A stretch of 10,449 nucleotides of DNA. Origin: ZC4RG19 sp036279475. GTDB lineage: Bacteria > Actinomycetota > Acidimicrobiia > Acidimicrobiales > VFJN01. The stretch is from the NCBI GenBank assembly GCA_036279475.1, contig DASUJB010000007.1, forward strand, positions 1 to 10,449, written 5' to 3'. Position 1 is the first letter of the stretch; every line of letters starts with the position of its first letter. Below, one piece after another: positions 1-6,339 of this stretch. A program made the position numbers and the translations under genes. The notes below the pieces were generated by a model. That model had not been told where the DNA came from and searched no databases. It was given only the letters and a program-made list of their open reading frames with translations.

Positions 1-169
1 CACCCTCGGCACCGCGATCCGCGCCGCCACCCCCGGCACCGCGGCCACCCCCGGCACCGCGGCCACCCCCGGCACCGCGGCCACCCCTGCCGCCGCGGCC
101 ACCCCCGGCACCGCGGCCTGCACGGCCACCGGAGGGCGGGCGGCCCCGGCCGTCAGCGGGCGGGCTCAC
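1..169 (-). CDS. Partial CDS: start of a gene with a Gly/Arg-rich (RGAGGG-repeat) N-terminal tail; possibly a TrmH/RlmB-type rRNA methyltransferase
   Basis: A GTG at 169-167 overlaps the ispF stop codon (168-166) in a GTGA arrangement, the usual sign of translational coupling. From it the frame is open for 56 codons to the left edge with no stop. It begins MSPPADGRGRPPSGGR and continues as Gly/Arg-rich sequence with three or four near-perfect RGAGGG hexapeptides, ending GGADRGAEG at the edge. The other two minus-strand frames are less convincing: one has a stop at 155-153, and the other is the ispF frame itself with no ribosome-binding site or promoter. The catalytic domain lies outside the window, so function is not visible. 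From known actinobacterial order (ispD, ispF, cysS, rlmB) the candidates are CysS and RlmB. CysS does not begin with such a tail, whereas actinobacterial RlmB-like 2'-O-methyltransferases often carry a basic, Gly/Arg-rich N-terminal extension. RlmB is therefore favoured, as inference only. Confidence 0.55.
   Translation of the reverse strand, partial: MSPPADGRGRPPSGGRAGRGAGGGRGGRGGRGAGGGRGAGGGRGAGGGGADRGAEG
28..117. repeat. Five tandem 18-bp repeats, plus one diverged copy at 1-18
   Basis: Units at 28-45, 46-63, 64-81 and 100-117 are identical (cacccccggcaccgcggc). The unit at 82-99 differs at two or three bases. A diverged copy sits at 1-18, separated by 9 bp. The period is a multiple of three, so every frame stays open. 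Read on the minus strand in the frame of the partial gene, each unit encodes a Gly/Arg hexapeptide. The array may continue beyond the left edge. Confidence 0.9.
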
Positions 170-705
170 CACGCCCTCGCCAGGAGGGCGACGGCCAGGC
201 AGGCGATGCCCTCGGAGCGGCCCAGCGCCCCCAGGCCCTCCGCCCGCTTGCCCTTGACCGTCACCGGGGCTCCGAGCGCGGCGCTGAGGCGCGCGCACAT
301 GGCGGTGCGCCGTGGCGCCAGCTTCGGCGCCTCGAGGACGACGGTGCAGTCGGCGTTCTGGGCCACCCAGCCCCCGGCCCTGACCTCGCCCGCCACCGCC
401 TCGAGGAGGGCGATCGAATCGGCGCCGGCCCAGGCCGGGTCGGTGTCGGGGAAGCGGAGGCCGATGTCCCCCAACCCCGCCGCCCCCAGCAGGGCGTCGG
501 CCAGGGCGTGGGCCACCACGTCGGCGTCGCTGTGCCCGGCCAGGCCCCGCTCGCCGGGGAAGGCCACACCGCCCAGCAACAGTGGGCGTCCCACCTCGTC
601 CGAGAAGCGGTGGACGTCGAAGCCCTGCCCGATCCGCAGGACCGGCAGGGCGGTGCCGCCGGACGCCGCCACGGCCCCGGGGGCGCCACGCTGGTCAGCG
701 GGCAC
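166..705 (-). CDS. ispF: 2-C-methyl-D-erythritol 2,4-cyclodiphosphate synthase
   Basis: IspF converts CDP-methylerythritol 2-phosphate to MEcPP with release of CMP, in the cytosolic MEP pathway to IPP and DMAPP. From the GTG at 705 the protein has 179 residues. The metal ligands are visible as D30 and H32 in GFDVHRF and H66 in VVAHALAD, corresponding to Asp8, His10 and His42 of the E. coli enzyme. Other family signatures are GHSDADV (57-63), GLGDIGLRFPDTDP (77-90) and GRSEGIA (162-168). The 705 start overlaps the ispD stop by 11 nt, with a gagg about 9 nt upstream. A second in-frame GTG at 672-670 would give a 168-residue protein closer to the usual 155-160, and I cannot exclude it. The segment that is normally ATTTE near the C-terminus reads GKRAE here (152-156), so two or three usual nucleotide-contacting threonines are absent. 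It is co-transcribed with ispD and probably with the gene at the left edge. Confidence 0.95.
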   Translation of the reverse strand: MPADQRGAPGAVAASGGTALPVLRIGQGFDVHRFSDEVGRPLLLGGVAFPGERGLAGHSDADVVAHALADALLGAAGLGDIGLRFPDTDPAWAGADSIALLEAVAGEVRAGGWVAQNADCTVVLEAPKLAPRRTAMCARLSAALGAPVTVKGKRAEGLGALGRSEGIACLAVALLARAW

Positions 706-1321
706 GGAGCAGCGCCTCGGCCATGGTCAGGTCGGGCGGGCGCGTGATCTTCAGGTTTTCGGGGGAGCCGTCCACGACGACCACCTTGCCACCCGCCGCC
801 TCGACCAGCGATGCGTCGTCGGTCGACTCGGGGTCGCCGGCGTGGACGCGTCGCAGCGCGGCGGGCTCGAAGGCCTGCGGGGTCTGCACCGCCACCAGGC
901 CCTCGCGGTCGACCCTCCCCCCACCGACGGCACGCAGCGTGTCGGTCACCGGCACCACCGGCACGGCGGCGTCGGCTCCCCCCCGCACGGCCGCCACCAC
1001 CGCCGCGAAGAGCCCGGCGGTGGCGAGGGGGCGGGCGGCGTCGTGGACCACCACCACCTCGGCGTCCCCCGGCACGGCCGCCAACCCGGCTCGCACGGAG
1101 CCGGAACGAGTGGCCGCGCCGGCCACCACGACGTCGACCGTCGGCTCGGGCCGCGCCCGCGCCGACGGCGCCACCACCAGCACCACGCCGTCGGCCACCG
1201 CCCGCGCCGCCCGCACCGACCAGTCGAGCACCCGCCGGCCCGCCAGCGCCTCGTACTGCTTGGCGCCTCCGAAGCGCCGCCCGGCGCCCGCGGCCACCAC
1301 GATCGCCCACACACCGGCCAC
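695..1321 (-). CDS. ispD: 2-C-methyl-D-erythritol 4-phosphate cytidylyltransferase
   Basis: IspD joins CTP and MEP to make CDP-methylerythritol, an earlier MEP-pathway step than IspF. The 208-residue protein shows the whole family: the CTP-binding loop VVAAGAGRRFGGAKQ (8-22, with R15 and K21), TRSGSVRAGL (71-80), VVHDAARP (91-98), QTPQAF (146-151), TDDASLVE (167-174) and ENLKITRPPDL (188-198, with the conserved K191). The usual Pro before the first Lys is Ala. The start is GTG at 1321-1319. A TAGATT box ends 8 nt before it and no Shine-Dalgarno is present, which suggests a leaderless or near-leaderless transcript. A second GTG three codons downstream is possible. It diverges from the crp gene across a 120-bp gap. 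Confidence 0.95.
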   Translation of the reverse strand: MAGVWAIVVAAGAGRRFGGAKQYEALAGRRVLDWSVRAARAVADGVVLVVAPSARARPEPTVDVVVAGAATRSGSVRAGLAAVPGDAEVVVVHDAARPLATAGLFAAVVAAVRGGADAAVPVVPVTDTLRAVGGGRVDREGLVAVQTPQAFEPAALRRVHAGDPESTDDASLVEAAGGKVVVVDGSPENLKITRPPDLTMAEALLRAR

Positions 1322-1329
1322 GACCGGGC

Positions 1330-1335
1330 AATCTA
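1330..1335 (-). promoter_or_regulatory. Candidate -10 box of ispD-ispF (TAGATT), leaderless spacing
   Basis: On the minus strand TAGATT fits the actinobacterial TANNNT -10 consensus. It is followed by 8 nt and then the ispD GTG, so transcription would begin at or within a couple of bases of the start codon. I see no recognisable -35 hexamer. Confidence 0.5.
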
Positions 1336-1427
1336 CCGATCACCCTCCCTCGGGGCGGCCAGGCGCCGCCTCCGGCCGTGGCTGGGCGCCGGGCGGCTGC
1401 TGCCCGGACCGCACCTCGGCACCTCGT

Positions 1428-1433
1428 TATCGT
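1428..1433 (+). promoter_or_regulatory. Candidate -10 box of the crp-type gene (TATCGT), leaderless spacing
   Basis: TATCGT fits TANNNT and lies 8 nt before the ATG at 1442 (5 nt before an in-frame GTG at 1439). The sequence just upstream of the start has no purine-rich Shine-Dalgarno. A partial -35 (cggacc, 1405-1410) lies 17 bp upstream and shares only GAC with TTGACA. Confidence 0.5.
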
Positions 1434-1441
1434 GCCCAGTG

Positions 1442-2101
1442 ATGCGCGCCACGGACCTGCTCGCCGACGTCGACCTGTTCGCCGACCTCACGCCGGAGGA
1501 GCTGCAGCGGCTGGCCGACGCCAGCACCCTCGAGGACCTGCGGCGCGGTGACGTGGTCTTCCACGAGGACGAGCAGGCCGACACGCTCTACGTCGTCAGC
1601 AGCGGGCGGGTGGCCATCTCCAAGCGGTCGGTCGACGGCCGGGAGTCCGTGGTCGCCCTCATGGAGCCGGGCGAGCTGTTCGGCGAGATGGGCCTGTTCG
1701 AGCCACTGGGGCGCTCGGCCGAGGCGCGGGCCCTCGAGCCGTCCCAGCTGCTGGCCATCGGCTACGAGCCCATCCGACGTGTCTACACCGAGCGTCCCGA
1801 GCTGCTGTGGGGCGTGGTGGCGCTCCTGGCCGGGCGGCTGCGGACGATGGACGTGGCCCTGGCCGACTCGGTGTTCCTCGACGTCACCGGGCGCACCGCC
1901 AAGCGCCTCGTGGAGATGGCAGCCGGGTCCGACGAGTTCACCTTGCCCGTCACCCAGGAGGAGCTGGCCGCCATGGTGGGAGCGTCCCGCGAGCGGGTGA
2001 ACAAGGCGATCGCCAGCTTCGTCCGGCTCGGGTGGATCGAGCAGTCCGATCGTCGCTACCGCATCACCGATCGCGCCCAGCTGGAGCGCCGCGCCCGCTA
2101 G
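1442..2101 (+). CDS. Crp/Fnr-family transcriptional regulator with cyclic-nucleotide-binding domain
   Basis: This 219-residue cytosolic DNA-binding regulator resembles actinobacterial Crp/GlxR proteins. The N-terminal beta-roll domain (about 10-125) contains a phosphate-binding cassette, GELFGEMGLFEPLGRSA (77-93). It keeps the GE pair (81-82) and the RS pair (91-92) that in E. coli Crp hold the cAMP phosphate, so cyclic-nucleotide binding is likely. A dimerisation helix covers about 115-145. A winged helix-turn-helix follows, with TQEELAAMVGASRERVNKAI (171-190) as the recognition region. It lacks the cysteine cluster expected of an Fnr-type iron-sulphur sensor. The ATG at 1442 was chosen because the domain starts immediately after it; GTG at 1439 is in the same frame and adjacent. 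It diverges from ispD and converges on the hydrolase gene. Its targets cannot be read from this window. Confidence 0.93.
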   Translation: MRATDLLADVDLFADLTPEELQRLADASTLEDLRRGDVVFHEDEQADTLYVVSSGRVAISKRSVDGRESVVALMEPGELFGEMGLFEPLGRSAEARALEPSQLLAIGYEPIRRVYTERPELLWGVVALLAGRLRTMDVALADSVFLDVTGRTAKRLVEMAAGSDEFTLPVTQEELAAMVGASRERVNKAIASFVRLGWIEQSDRRYRITDRAQLERRAR

Positions 2102-2214
2102 GCCGGCGCCCGCCTCGAGCCCGCTCCCCCCCAGCCGGCGCCCCACTCGAGCCCGCTGCCCACCCAGCCGGCGCCCGCCCAGCCCGGCGCCCGCTCGGCC
2201 GCCGCGACCACCCA
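2102..2214. repeat. Degenerate 32-33-bp direct repeats in the crp/hydrolase gap
   Basis: Unit 1 (2102-2133) and unit 2 (2134-2166) both run gccggcgccc...ctcgagcccgct...cca and match over most of their length. A third, more diverged stretch (2167-2214) repeats the gccggcgccc core twice. The plus strand is strongly C-rich. The array begins right after the crp stop codon, and I see no convincing coding frame in it. Confidence 0.6.
2141..2165 (-). other. Potential G-quadruplex motif (minus strand)
   Basis: On the minus strand four G-runs of at least three (2163-2165, 2159-2161, 2152-2154, 2141-2144) are separated by loops of 1, 4 and 7 nt, which fits the G3+N1-7 rule. It lies inside the repeat zone between two converging 3' ends. 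Confidence 0.4.
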
Positions 2215-2270
2215 GCCGCTGCCTCGTCGAGCTCGGCACGAGCCACCGCCTCCCGACCCGTCGACGGCGC

Positions 2271-2291
2271 CGGTCGGGCGGCGCCCGACCG
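2271..2291 (-). terminator. Hairpin terminator of the radA-disA-hydrolase cluster, possibly bidirectional
   Basis: A perfect 9-bp inverted repeat, cggtcgggc (2271-2279) and gcccgaccg (2283-2291) with a 3-nt loop, abuts the hydrolase stop codon at 2294-2292. It has no T tract, which is common in high-GC actinobacteria. It also lies downstream of crp on the other strand and could serve both genes. Confidence 0.6.
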
Positions 2292-2948
2292 TCATCGGGA
2301 GTCGAGGTGGGCGACCGCCCGGCGCCAGGCGTCGGCCGCCTCGGCGGGCCGGTGGGCGGGCCGAGACGGGTCGTGGGCGAAGCCGTGGTCGGCGCCCTCG
2401 TAGCGCACGACCTCGACGCCGGCAGCCTCGAGGGCTGCCAGGTCCGCGGCGGGCAGCCACGGATCGGCCGTGCCGGCCAGCTCGAGGGCGGGGCTCGACC
2501 CGGGGGAGGCGAGGGCGGCCAGAGGCTCGCCCTGGGTGGGGCTCTGCCACATGGCCGGCACCCGGGCCATGCCGTAGAACGACACGACGCGGTCGAAGCG
2601 GCCGACGGCCGCCGCCTTGAGGGCGTACATCCCGCCCATGCAGAACCCCACCACGCCCACGGGCTCCACGCCGATGGCGTCGGCGGCGGCGACGGCGTCC
2701 CCGAGCACCCGAGCGTCGTCCAGCGTGGCTCCCCGTGCCAGCCTCTCCTCCACCGTGGGGGCCGGCCGCCCGGCCCACAGGTCGAAGGCGCACACCACCC
2801 GGCCGGTCACGGCGGCCAGGCGAGCCACGAGGTCGTCGAAGAGGGAGCGCAGGCTCCCGATGTCGGGGATCACGACGAGGCCGCCGGACGGCGGACCGGG
2901 CGGACGGGCGATCTCGGCCACCGTGCCGGAGGAGAGCGTCGTGCGCAT
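2292..2948 (-). CDS. Dienelactone-hydrolase-family alpha/beta hydrolase
   Basis: This 218-residue protein has the size and fold signatures of the dienelactone hydrolase family. The nucleophile elbow GFCMGG holds Cys103, the acid is probably Asp162 in LAGTADPWLP, and the base is His188 in GADHGFAHD, together giving the Cys-Asp-His triad. An early strand, GGLVVIPDIGSLRSLFDDL (22-40), matches the oxyanion-loop region. No signal peptide is visible, so it is cytosolic. The substrate is unknown: the family includes carboxymethylenebutenolidase but also many uncharacterised hydrolases. The ATG at 2948-2946 lies 23 nt after the disA stop codon. The frame is open further upstream, but that part overlaps disA and has no hydrolase sequence. 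No good ribosome-binding site precedes the start. It is probably the last gene of the radA-disA transcript. Confidence 0.88.
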   Translation of the reverse strand: MRTTLSSGTVAEIARPPGPPSGGLVVIPDIGSLRSLFDDLVARLAAVTGRVVCAFDLWAGRPAPTVEERLARGATLDDARVLGDAVAAADAIGVEPVGVVGFCMGGMYALKAAAVGRFDRVVSFYGMARVPAMWQSPTQGEPLAALASPGSSPALELAGTADPWLPAADLAALEAAGVEVVRYEGADHGFAHDPSRPAHRPAEAADAWRRAVAHLDSR

Positions 2949-2971
2949 GCCGCGGGAGGGAGGCGAGGTGC

Positions 2972-4072
2972 CTAGGTGTAGCGGTCGATGATGCTCGACT
3001 CCGCCAGGCGGGACAGCCCCTCCTTGACGGCTCGGGCGCGGGTGGCACCGACCCCGGTGACGTCGTCGAGGTCGTCGATGGTGGCCCGCATGATCCTCTG
3101 CAGCGTGCCGAACCGCTCGACGATGCGATCGACCACGCTCTCGGGTAGGCGGGGGATGCGGGAGAGCAGGCGGTAGCCCCGCGGCTGCACGCTGGCGTCG
3201 AGGTCCACGCCGTCCCCCGGCAGCTGCAGCGTGGCGGCCACCGCGTCCAGGTCGAGCAGCTCCTCCGTGGTGAGTGCGGCCAGCGCCTCCATCGCCCCCT
3301 CGAGCTTCCACTCCCCGTCCCCGGTGAAGTAGTCCAGCATCACGAGGCGCCGCTCGTCCTCGACGCCGCCCATCAGCTCGTCGAGCTGGAGCTTCACCAG
3401 CCGGCCGTCGGCCCCCAGCTGGACGATGTCGGCGGCGATCTCGTCGGCGATGCGTCGCACCATCTCCGTGCGCTGCAGCACGTTGACCACGTCCCGGGTG
3501 GTGACCAGGTCCTCGACCTCCAGGGCCGACAGGGAGGCGGTGACCCCGTCCAGCCGGTCGCGGTAGCGCTCGAGGGTCTGCAACGCCTGGTTGGCCCGCA
3601 CGAGCAGGCGGGGGATGGCCTCGAGGGGGTGCTTCTCGTCGCCGACGTACACGGCGATGATCGCCATGTCCTCGGAGACCGACACCACCGGCACGTCGAT
3701 GGAGCGGGCCACCCGCTCGGCCGTGCGGTGGCGGGTCCCCGTCTCCGACGTCGGCACGTTGGGGTTGGGGACGAGGTGCACGTTGGCACGGGCGATGCGG
3801 CTGGCATCACGGGCCAGGATGATGGCGCCGTCCATCTTGGCCAGCTCCGACAGCCGCTGGGGGCTGAAGGCGGCGTCGAGCAGGAACCCCCCCGAGCAGA
3901 TGTTCAGCACCTCGGGACCGTCGCCCACCACGATGAGCGCTCCCTTGCTGGCCTGGAGGATGCGGTCGATGCCCTCACGCAGCGGCGTACCGGGCGCCAC
4001 CGCCGCGAGCACGCCCATGAGGGCGGTGCTGGGACGGGAAACCACGGCACCCAGCGTAGTTCGGGTGGGCAC
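2972..4072 (-). CDS. disA: Diadenylate cyclase, DNA-integrity scanning protein
   Basis: DisA condenses two ATP into c-di-AMP and scans DNA, its cyclase activity falling when it meets branched structures. The 366-residue protein is close to the 358 or so of mycobacterial DisA. The N-terminal DAC domain carries the DGA motif in KMDGAIIL (79-86, D81) and the RHR motif in ETGTRHRTAERVA (110-122). A helical linker follows (about 150-300). A C-terminal helix-hairpin-helix DNA-binding region ends the protein (GTLQRIM, then VTGVGATRARAVKEGL, about 318-353). The GTG at 4072 was chosen: it has GGAG very close upstream and lies 25 nt after the radA stop. In-frame alternatives are a GTG nine codons downstream and an ATG at 4018. 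The pairing with radA is meaningful, since RadA is reported to interact with and inhibit DisA in Bacillus and mycobacteria. Confidence 0.97.
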   Translation of the reverse strand: MPTRTTLGAVVSRPSTALMGVLAAVAPGTPLREGIDRILQASKGALIVVGDGPEVLNICSGGFLLDAAFSPQRLSELAKMDGAIILARDASRIARANVHLVPNPNVPTSETGTRHRTAERVARSIDVPVVSVSEDMAIIAVYVGDEKHPLEAIPRLLVRANQALQTLERYRDRLDGVTASLSALEVEDLVTTRDVVNVLQRTEMVRRIADEIAADIVQLGADGRLVKLQLDELMGGVEDERRLVMLDYFTGDGEWKLEGAMEALAALTTEELLDLDAVAATLQLPGDGVDLDASVQPRGYRLLSRIPRLPESVVDRIVERFGTLQRIMRATIDDLDDVTGVGATRARAVKEGLSRLAESSIIDRYT

Positions 4073-4097
4073 CGACTCCGGGCCATGCCTGCGCCAC

Positions 4098-5486
4098 TCA
4101 CACCGCGAGTCGCGACGGCCACTCCCCCTCGAGGGCCGCGCCCAGCGCCTCGGTCAGCGACGAGGCCCTGCTCAACCGGAGCCCGGCGGGGCCGTCGGGC
4201 GCCGATCCCGGCACCACGGCGTGGGTGAACCCCAGGCGGCCGGCCTCGGCGAGGCGCCGCTCGGTCCGCTGCACCTGGCGTAGCTCACCCCCCAGCCCGA
4301 TCTCCCCGCACGCCACCAGCGGGGCCGGCACGACCGCGCCGGTGGCCGACGACGCCACCGCCACGGCCATGGCCAGGTCGACCGCCGGCTCGGCGACCCG
4401 CACGCCGCCGGCCACGCCCACGTGCACCTCGCACCGGGACAGGTCGAGCTCGGCCCGCCGGTCCAGCACGGCCAGCACCTGGGCCAGCCGGCCGACGTCG
4501 ACCCCCTGGGTGGTGCGCCGGGGCGCCGGCACCGACGACGGGACCACGAGCGCCTGCACCTCGACCAGCAGTGGTCGCTGGCCGTCCAGCACGGGGGCCA
4601 CCACCGACCCCGGCACACCGACCGGACGGTCGGCCAGGAACAGGGCGCTGGGATCCGGCACACCGGTGAGCCCGGCCTCGCCCATCTCGAACAGGCCGAG
4701 CTCGTGGGTGCTGCCGAACCGGTGCTTGACCGCCCGCAACATGCGCAGGGCGTGGTGGCGCTCCCCCTCGAAGGCCAGGACGGTGTCGACCAGGTGCTCG
4801 AGCAGGCGGGGACCGGCCAGGTCGCCGTCCTTGGTGACGTGGCCGACGAGGACGACGCTGACCCCCCGGCGCTTCGCCTCGCCCACCAGCAGGTGGGCGC
4901 ACCCCCGTACCTGGGCCGCCGAGCCGGGGGCCGACGGCAGGTCCGGGTCGTGGACGGTCTGGATGGAGTCGACCACCAGCACCTCGGGCGCCAGGTCGTC
5001 GAGGTGGGCGACCACGTGGGGCAACGACGTCTCGGCTACGAGCCACAGCGCCGGCGGCGTGGCGCCCAGCCGCCCGGCCCGGAGCGCCACCTGACGGGCC
5101 GACTCCTCCGACGTCACGTACAGGCAGCGCCCTCCCCGGCCCGCCACCGACGCCAGGGCTTGCAGCAGCAGGGTCGACTTGCCCACCCCGGGCTCGCCCC
5201 CGAGCACGGTGACCGAGCCGGGAACCAGCCCGCCCCCCAGCACGCGGTCCAACTCGGCCTCACCGGTGGGGACGGGAGCGGCGGCGTCGCCGAGGGCCTC
5301 GGCGATGGGGACGGGGGTGGAGCGGGAGGCCGAGACCACGGGACCACGCGCCCGGACCGCCCGCGCCGGCGCCACCGGCTCCGGCCCGATGGTCCCGGAC
5401 CCGTCGCACGCCGGGCACCAACCCGTCCACTGCGGGTGCTCGGCACCACAGGTGGAGCAGCGGAAGACGGACGTCACGCGGGGCAC
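4098..5486 (-). CDS. radA: DNA repair protein RadA (Sms), branch-migration ATPase
   Basis: RadA is a RecA-like hexameric ATPase that drives branch migration in recombination and repair. The 462-residue protein shows the standard architecture. A C4 zinc finger has C10, C13, C24 and C27 (CSTCG, then CPAC). The RecA-like core has Walker A GGEPGVGKSTLL with K103 and Walker B EVLVVDSIQ with D173. The RadA-specific motif is read as KHRFG (254-258), where the family usually has KNRFG. The C-terminal Lon-protease-like domain (about 280-455) includes DLAMAVAVASS and GEIGLGGELRQV. The start is GTG at 5486. A TAGGGT box ends 6 nt before it with no Shine-Dalgarno, which implies a leaderless message; a second GTG three codons on is possible. 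It heads the likely radA-disA-hydrolase unit. Confidence 0.97.
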   Translation of the reverse strand: MPRVTSVFRCSTCGAEHPQWTGWCPACDGSGTIGPEPVAPARAVRARGPVVSASRSTPVPIAEALGDAAAPVPTGEAELDRVLGGGLVPGSVTVLGGEPGVGKSTLLLQALASVAGRGGRCLYVTSEESARQVALRAGRLGATPPALWLVAETSLPHVVAHLDDLAPEVLVVDSIQTVHDPDLPSAPGSAAQVRGCAHLLVGEAKRRGVSVVLVGHVTKDGDLAGPRLLEHLVDTVLAFEGERHHALRMLRAVKHRFGSTHELGLFEMGEAGLTGVPDPSALFLADRPVGVPGSVVAPVLDGQRPLLVEVQALVVPSSVPAPRRTTQGVDVGRLAQVLAVLDRRAELDLSRCEVHVGVAGGVRVAEPAVDLAMAVAVASSATGAVVPAPLVACGEIGLGGELRQVQRTERRLAEAGRLGFTHAVVPGSAPDGPAGLRLSRASSLTEALGAALEGEWPSRLAV

Positions 5487-5492
5487 GTACGA

Positions 5493-5498
5493 ACCCTA
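5493..5498 (-). promoter_or_regulatory. Candidate -10 box of radA (TAGGGT), leaderless spacing
   Basis: TAGGGT on the minus strand fits TANNNT, and 6 nt separate it from the radA GTG. The predicted transcript start falls on the start codon. No -35 hexamer is recognisable. Confidence 0.5.
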
Positions 5499-5521
5499 CG
5501 GAGGCGGTGCGACACCCACGG

Positions 5522-5537
5522 CGGGGCCGACGCCCCG
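5522..5537 (-). terminator. Short GC hairpin after the LppM-like gene
   Basis: A 6-bp inverted repeat cggggc/gccccg with a 4-nt loop lies 10 nt past the stop codon of the LppM-like gene and just upstream of the radA promoter. It is short and has no T tract, so termination is plausible but weakly supported. Confidence 0.35.
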
Positions 5538-5547
5538 GCCGGCGGCG

Positions 5548-6330
5548 TCACGCTCGACGGCGGCGCACCGACCGGGAGGCCAGCAGGACGGCGAGGGCGG
5601 CGGCGGCCACGGCGGCCACCGCCGCCAGGATCAGCACCGGCACGTCCCACACCGTCCTCTCGGCCCGCAGCTCCACCGGGGCGGCACCCAGCCGGGGCGA
5701 CCACGACCGCGCCGCCCCCGCCAGGTCGGCGACCACCTCGATCCGCACGGCGTCGGCCAGGGGACGCCCGAGGCGGGCCTCGATGGCGCTCGCGTCCTCG
5801 CCCACCGGCTCGCCGTCGAGCGCGGCCGCCAGGCCCTCGTCCCCGAAGGACTCGATCCCACCCTGGAGGTCGAGGGTGCCGGTGAAGCCCACCTCGGTGC
5901 GGCCGAAGCCCGCCGCGCGGGTCACCCGGGCGTCGCGCAGCACCCCTGACGAACCGGTGACCTGGGCCAGGAGCCGCTCCGCCTCAGCGGGCGTGCCGAA
6001 GCGGCGGCTGACCCGCAGCCTCGCCCCGCCGCCGGCGGCCACCGGCTCGCCCACCTCCCACCCGGCAGTGGCGAGGTCGTCGGTGCGCACCATGGCCGCC
6101 ACGTCGGCCCGGCTGGCGACCCCGTCACCGTCGAGGTCGGGCAGCCGGGCCACGGCCTCGTCGTCGAGGGTCACCTCCACGGTGACCCTGCCCGATCCGT
6201 CCTCCGCCACCTCCAGGTCGACCGTGCCGCGCACCTGGCACGCCGGGGCGGACAGGGCGACGGCCGGTGCCAGCAGGGCGACCAGCGACCGGGGACGCCG
6301 ACGGCACCGGCGCAGGCGGGGGAAGGGCAC
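5548..6330 (-). CDS. LppM-like (DUF3153-type) membrane-anchored lipoprotein with C-terminal transmembrane helix
   Basis: The 260-residue protein is predicted to be exported. It has a basic N-terminus (RLRRCRRRPR), a hydrophobic stretch (about 16-28) and a possible lipobox ending at C31 (LSAPAC). The -3 position is Ala rather than Leu, so lipidation is only probable. The mature part opens with GTVDLEVAEDGSGRVTVEV, the strand pattern I associate with mycobacterial LppM. A single hydrophobic helix (about 231-251) and the basic tail SRSVRRRRA then anchor the C-terminus, leaving most of the protein outside. At 65-76, DLDGDGVASRAD has the spacing of a canonical EF-hand calcium loop. The start is GTG at 6330, with TAGAGT ending 9 nt upstream. 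It lies between clpC and radA, separated from each by a hairpin and a candidate promoter, so it may be transcribed alone. Biochemical function is unknown; family assignment rests on motif resemblance. Confidence 0.7.
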   Translation of the reverse strand: MPFPRLRRCRRRPRSLVALLAPAVALSAPACQVRGTVDLEVAEDGSGRVTVEVTLDDEAVARLPDLDGDGVASRADVAAMVRTDDLATAGWEVGEPVAAGGGARLRVSRRFGTPAEAERLLAQVTGSSGVLRDARVTRAAGFGRTEVGFTGTLDLQGGIESFGDEGLAAALDGEPVGEDASAIEARLGRPLADAVRIEVVADLAGAARSWSPRLGAAPVELRAERTVWDVPVLILAAVAAVAAAALAVLLASRSVRRRRA

Positions 6331-6339
6331 GGATCGCCG

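Noticed and set aside
28..117. CRISPR array
   Set aside because: The 18-bp units are directly abutting with no spacers, and they read as an in-frame peptide repeat.
2..2101. Plus-strand frame open from the left edge to the crp stop, including a 631-codon reading from 206
   Set aside because: Only the part from 1442 on has recognisable protein (Crp). The earlier part is antisense to ispF and ispD, is Arg/Ala/Pro-rich, and has no promoter or ribosome-binding site; it is a high-GC shadow frame.
2949..3311. 121-residue N-terminal extension of the hydrolase
   Set aside because: It overlaps the disA 3' end, is His/Arg/Gly-rich with no hydrolase features, and the ATG at 2948 gives a normal family length.
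4422..5885. Plus-strand 487-codon frame opposite radA and the LppM-like gene
   Set aside because: It is antisense to two well-supported genes, has Arg/Gly/Pro/His-rich composition and no recognisable domain.
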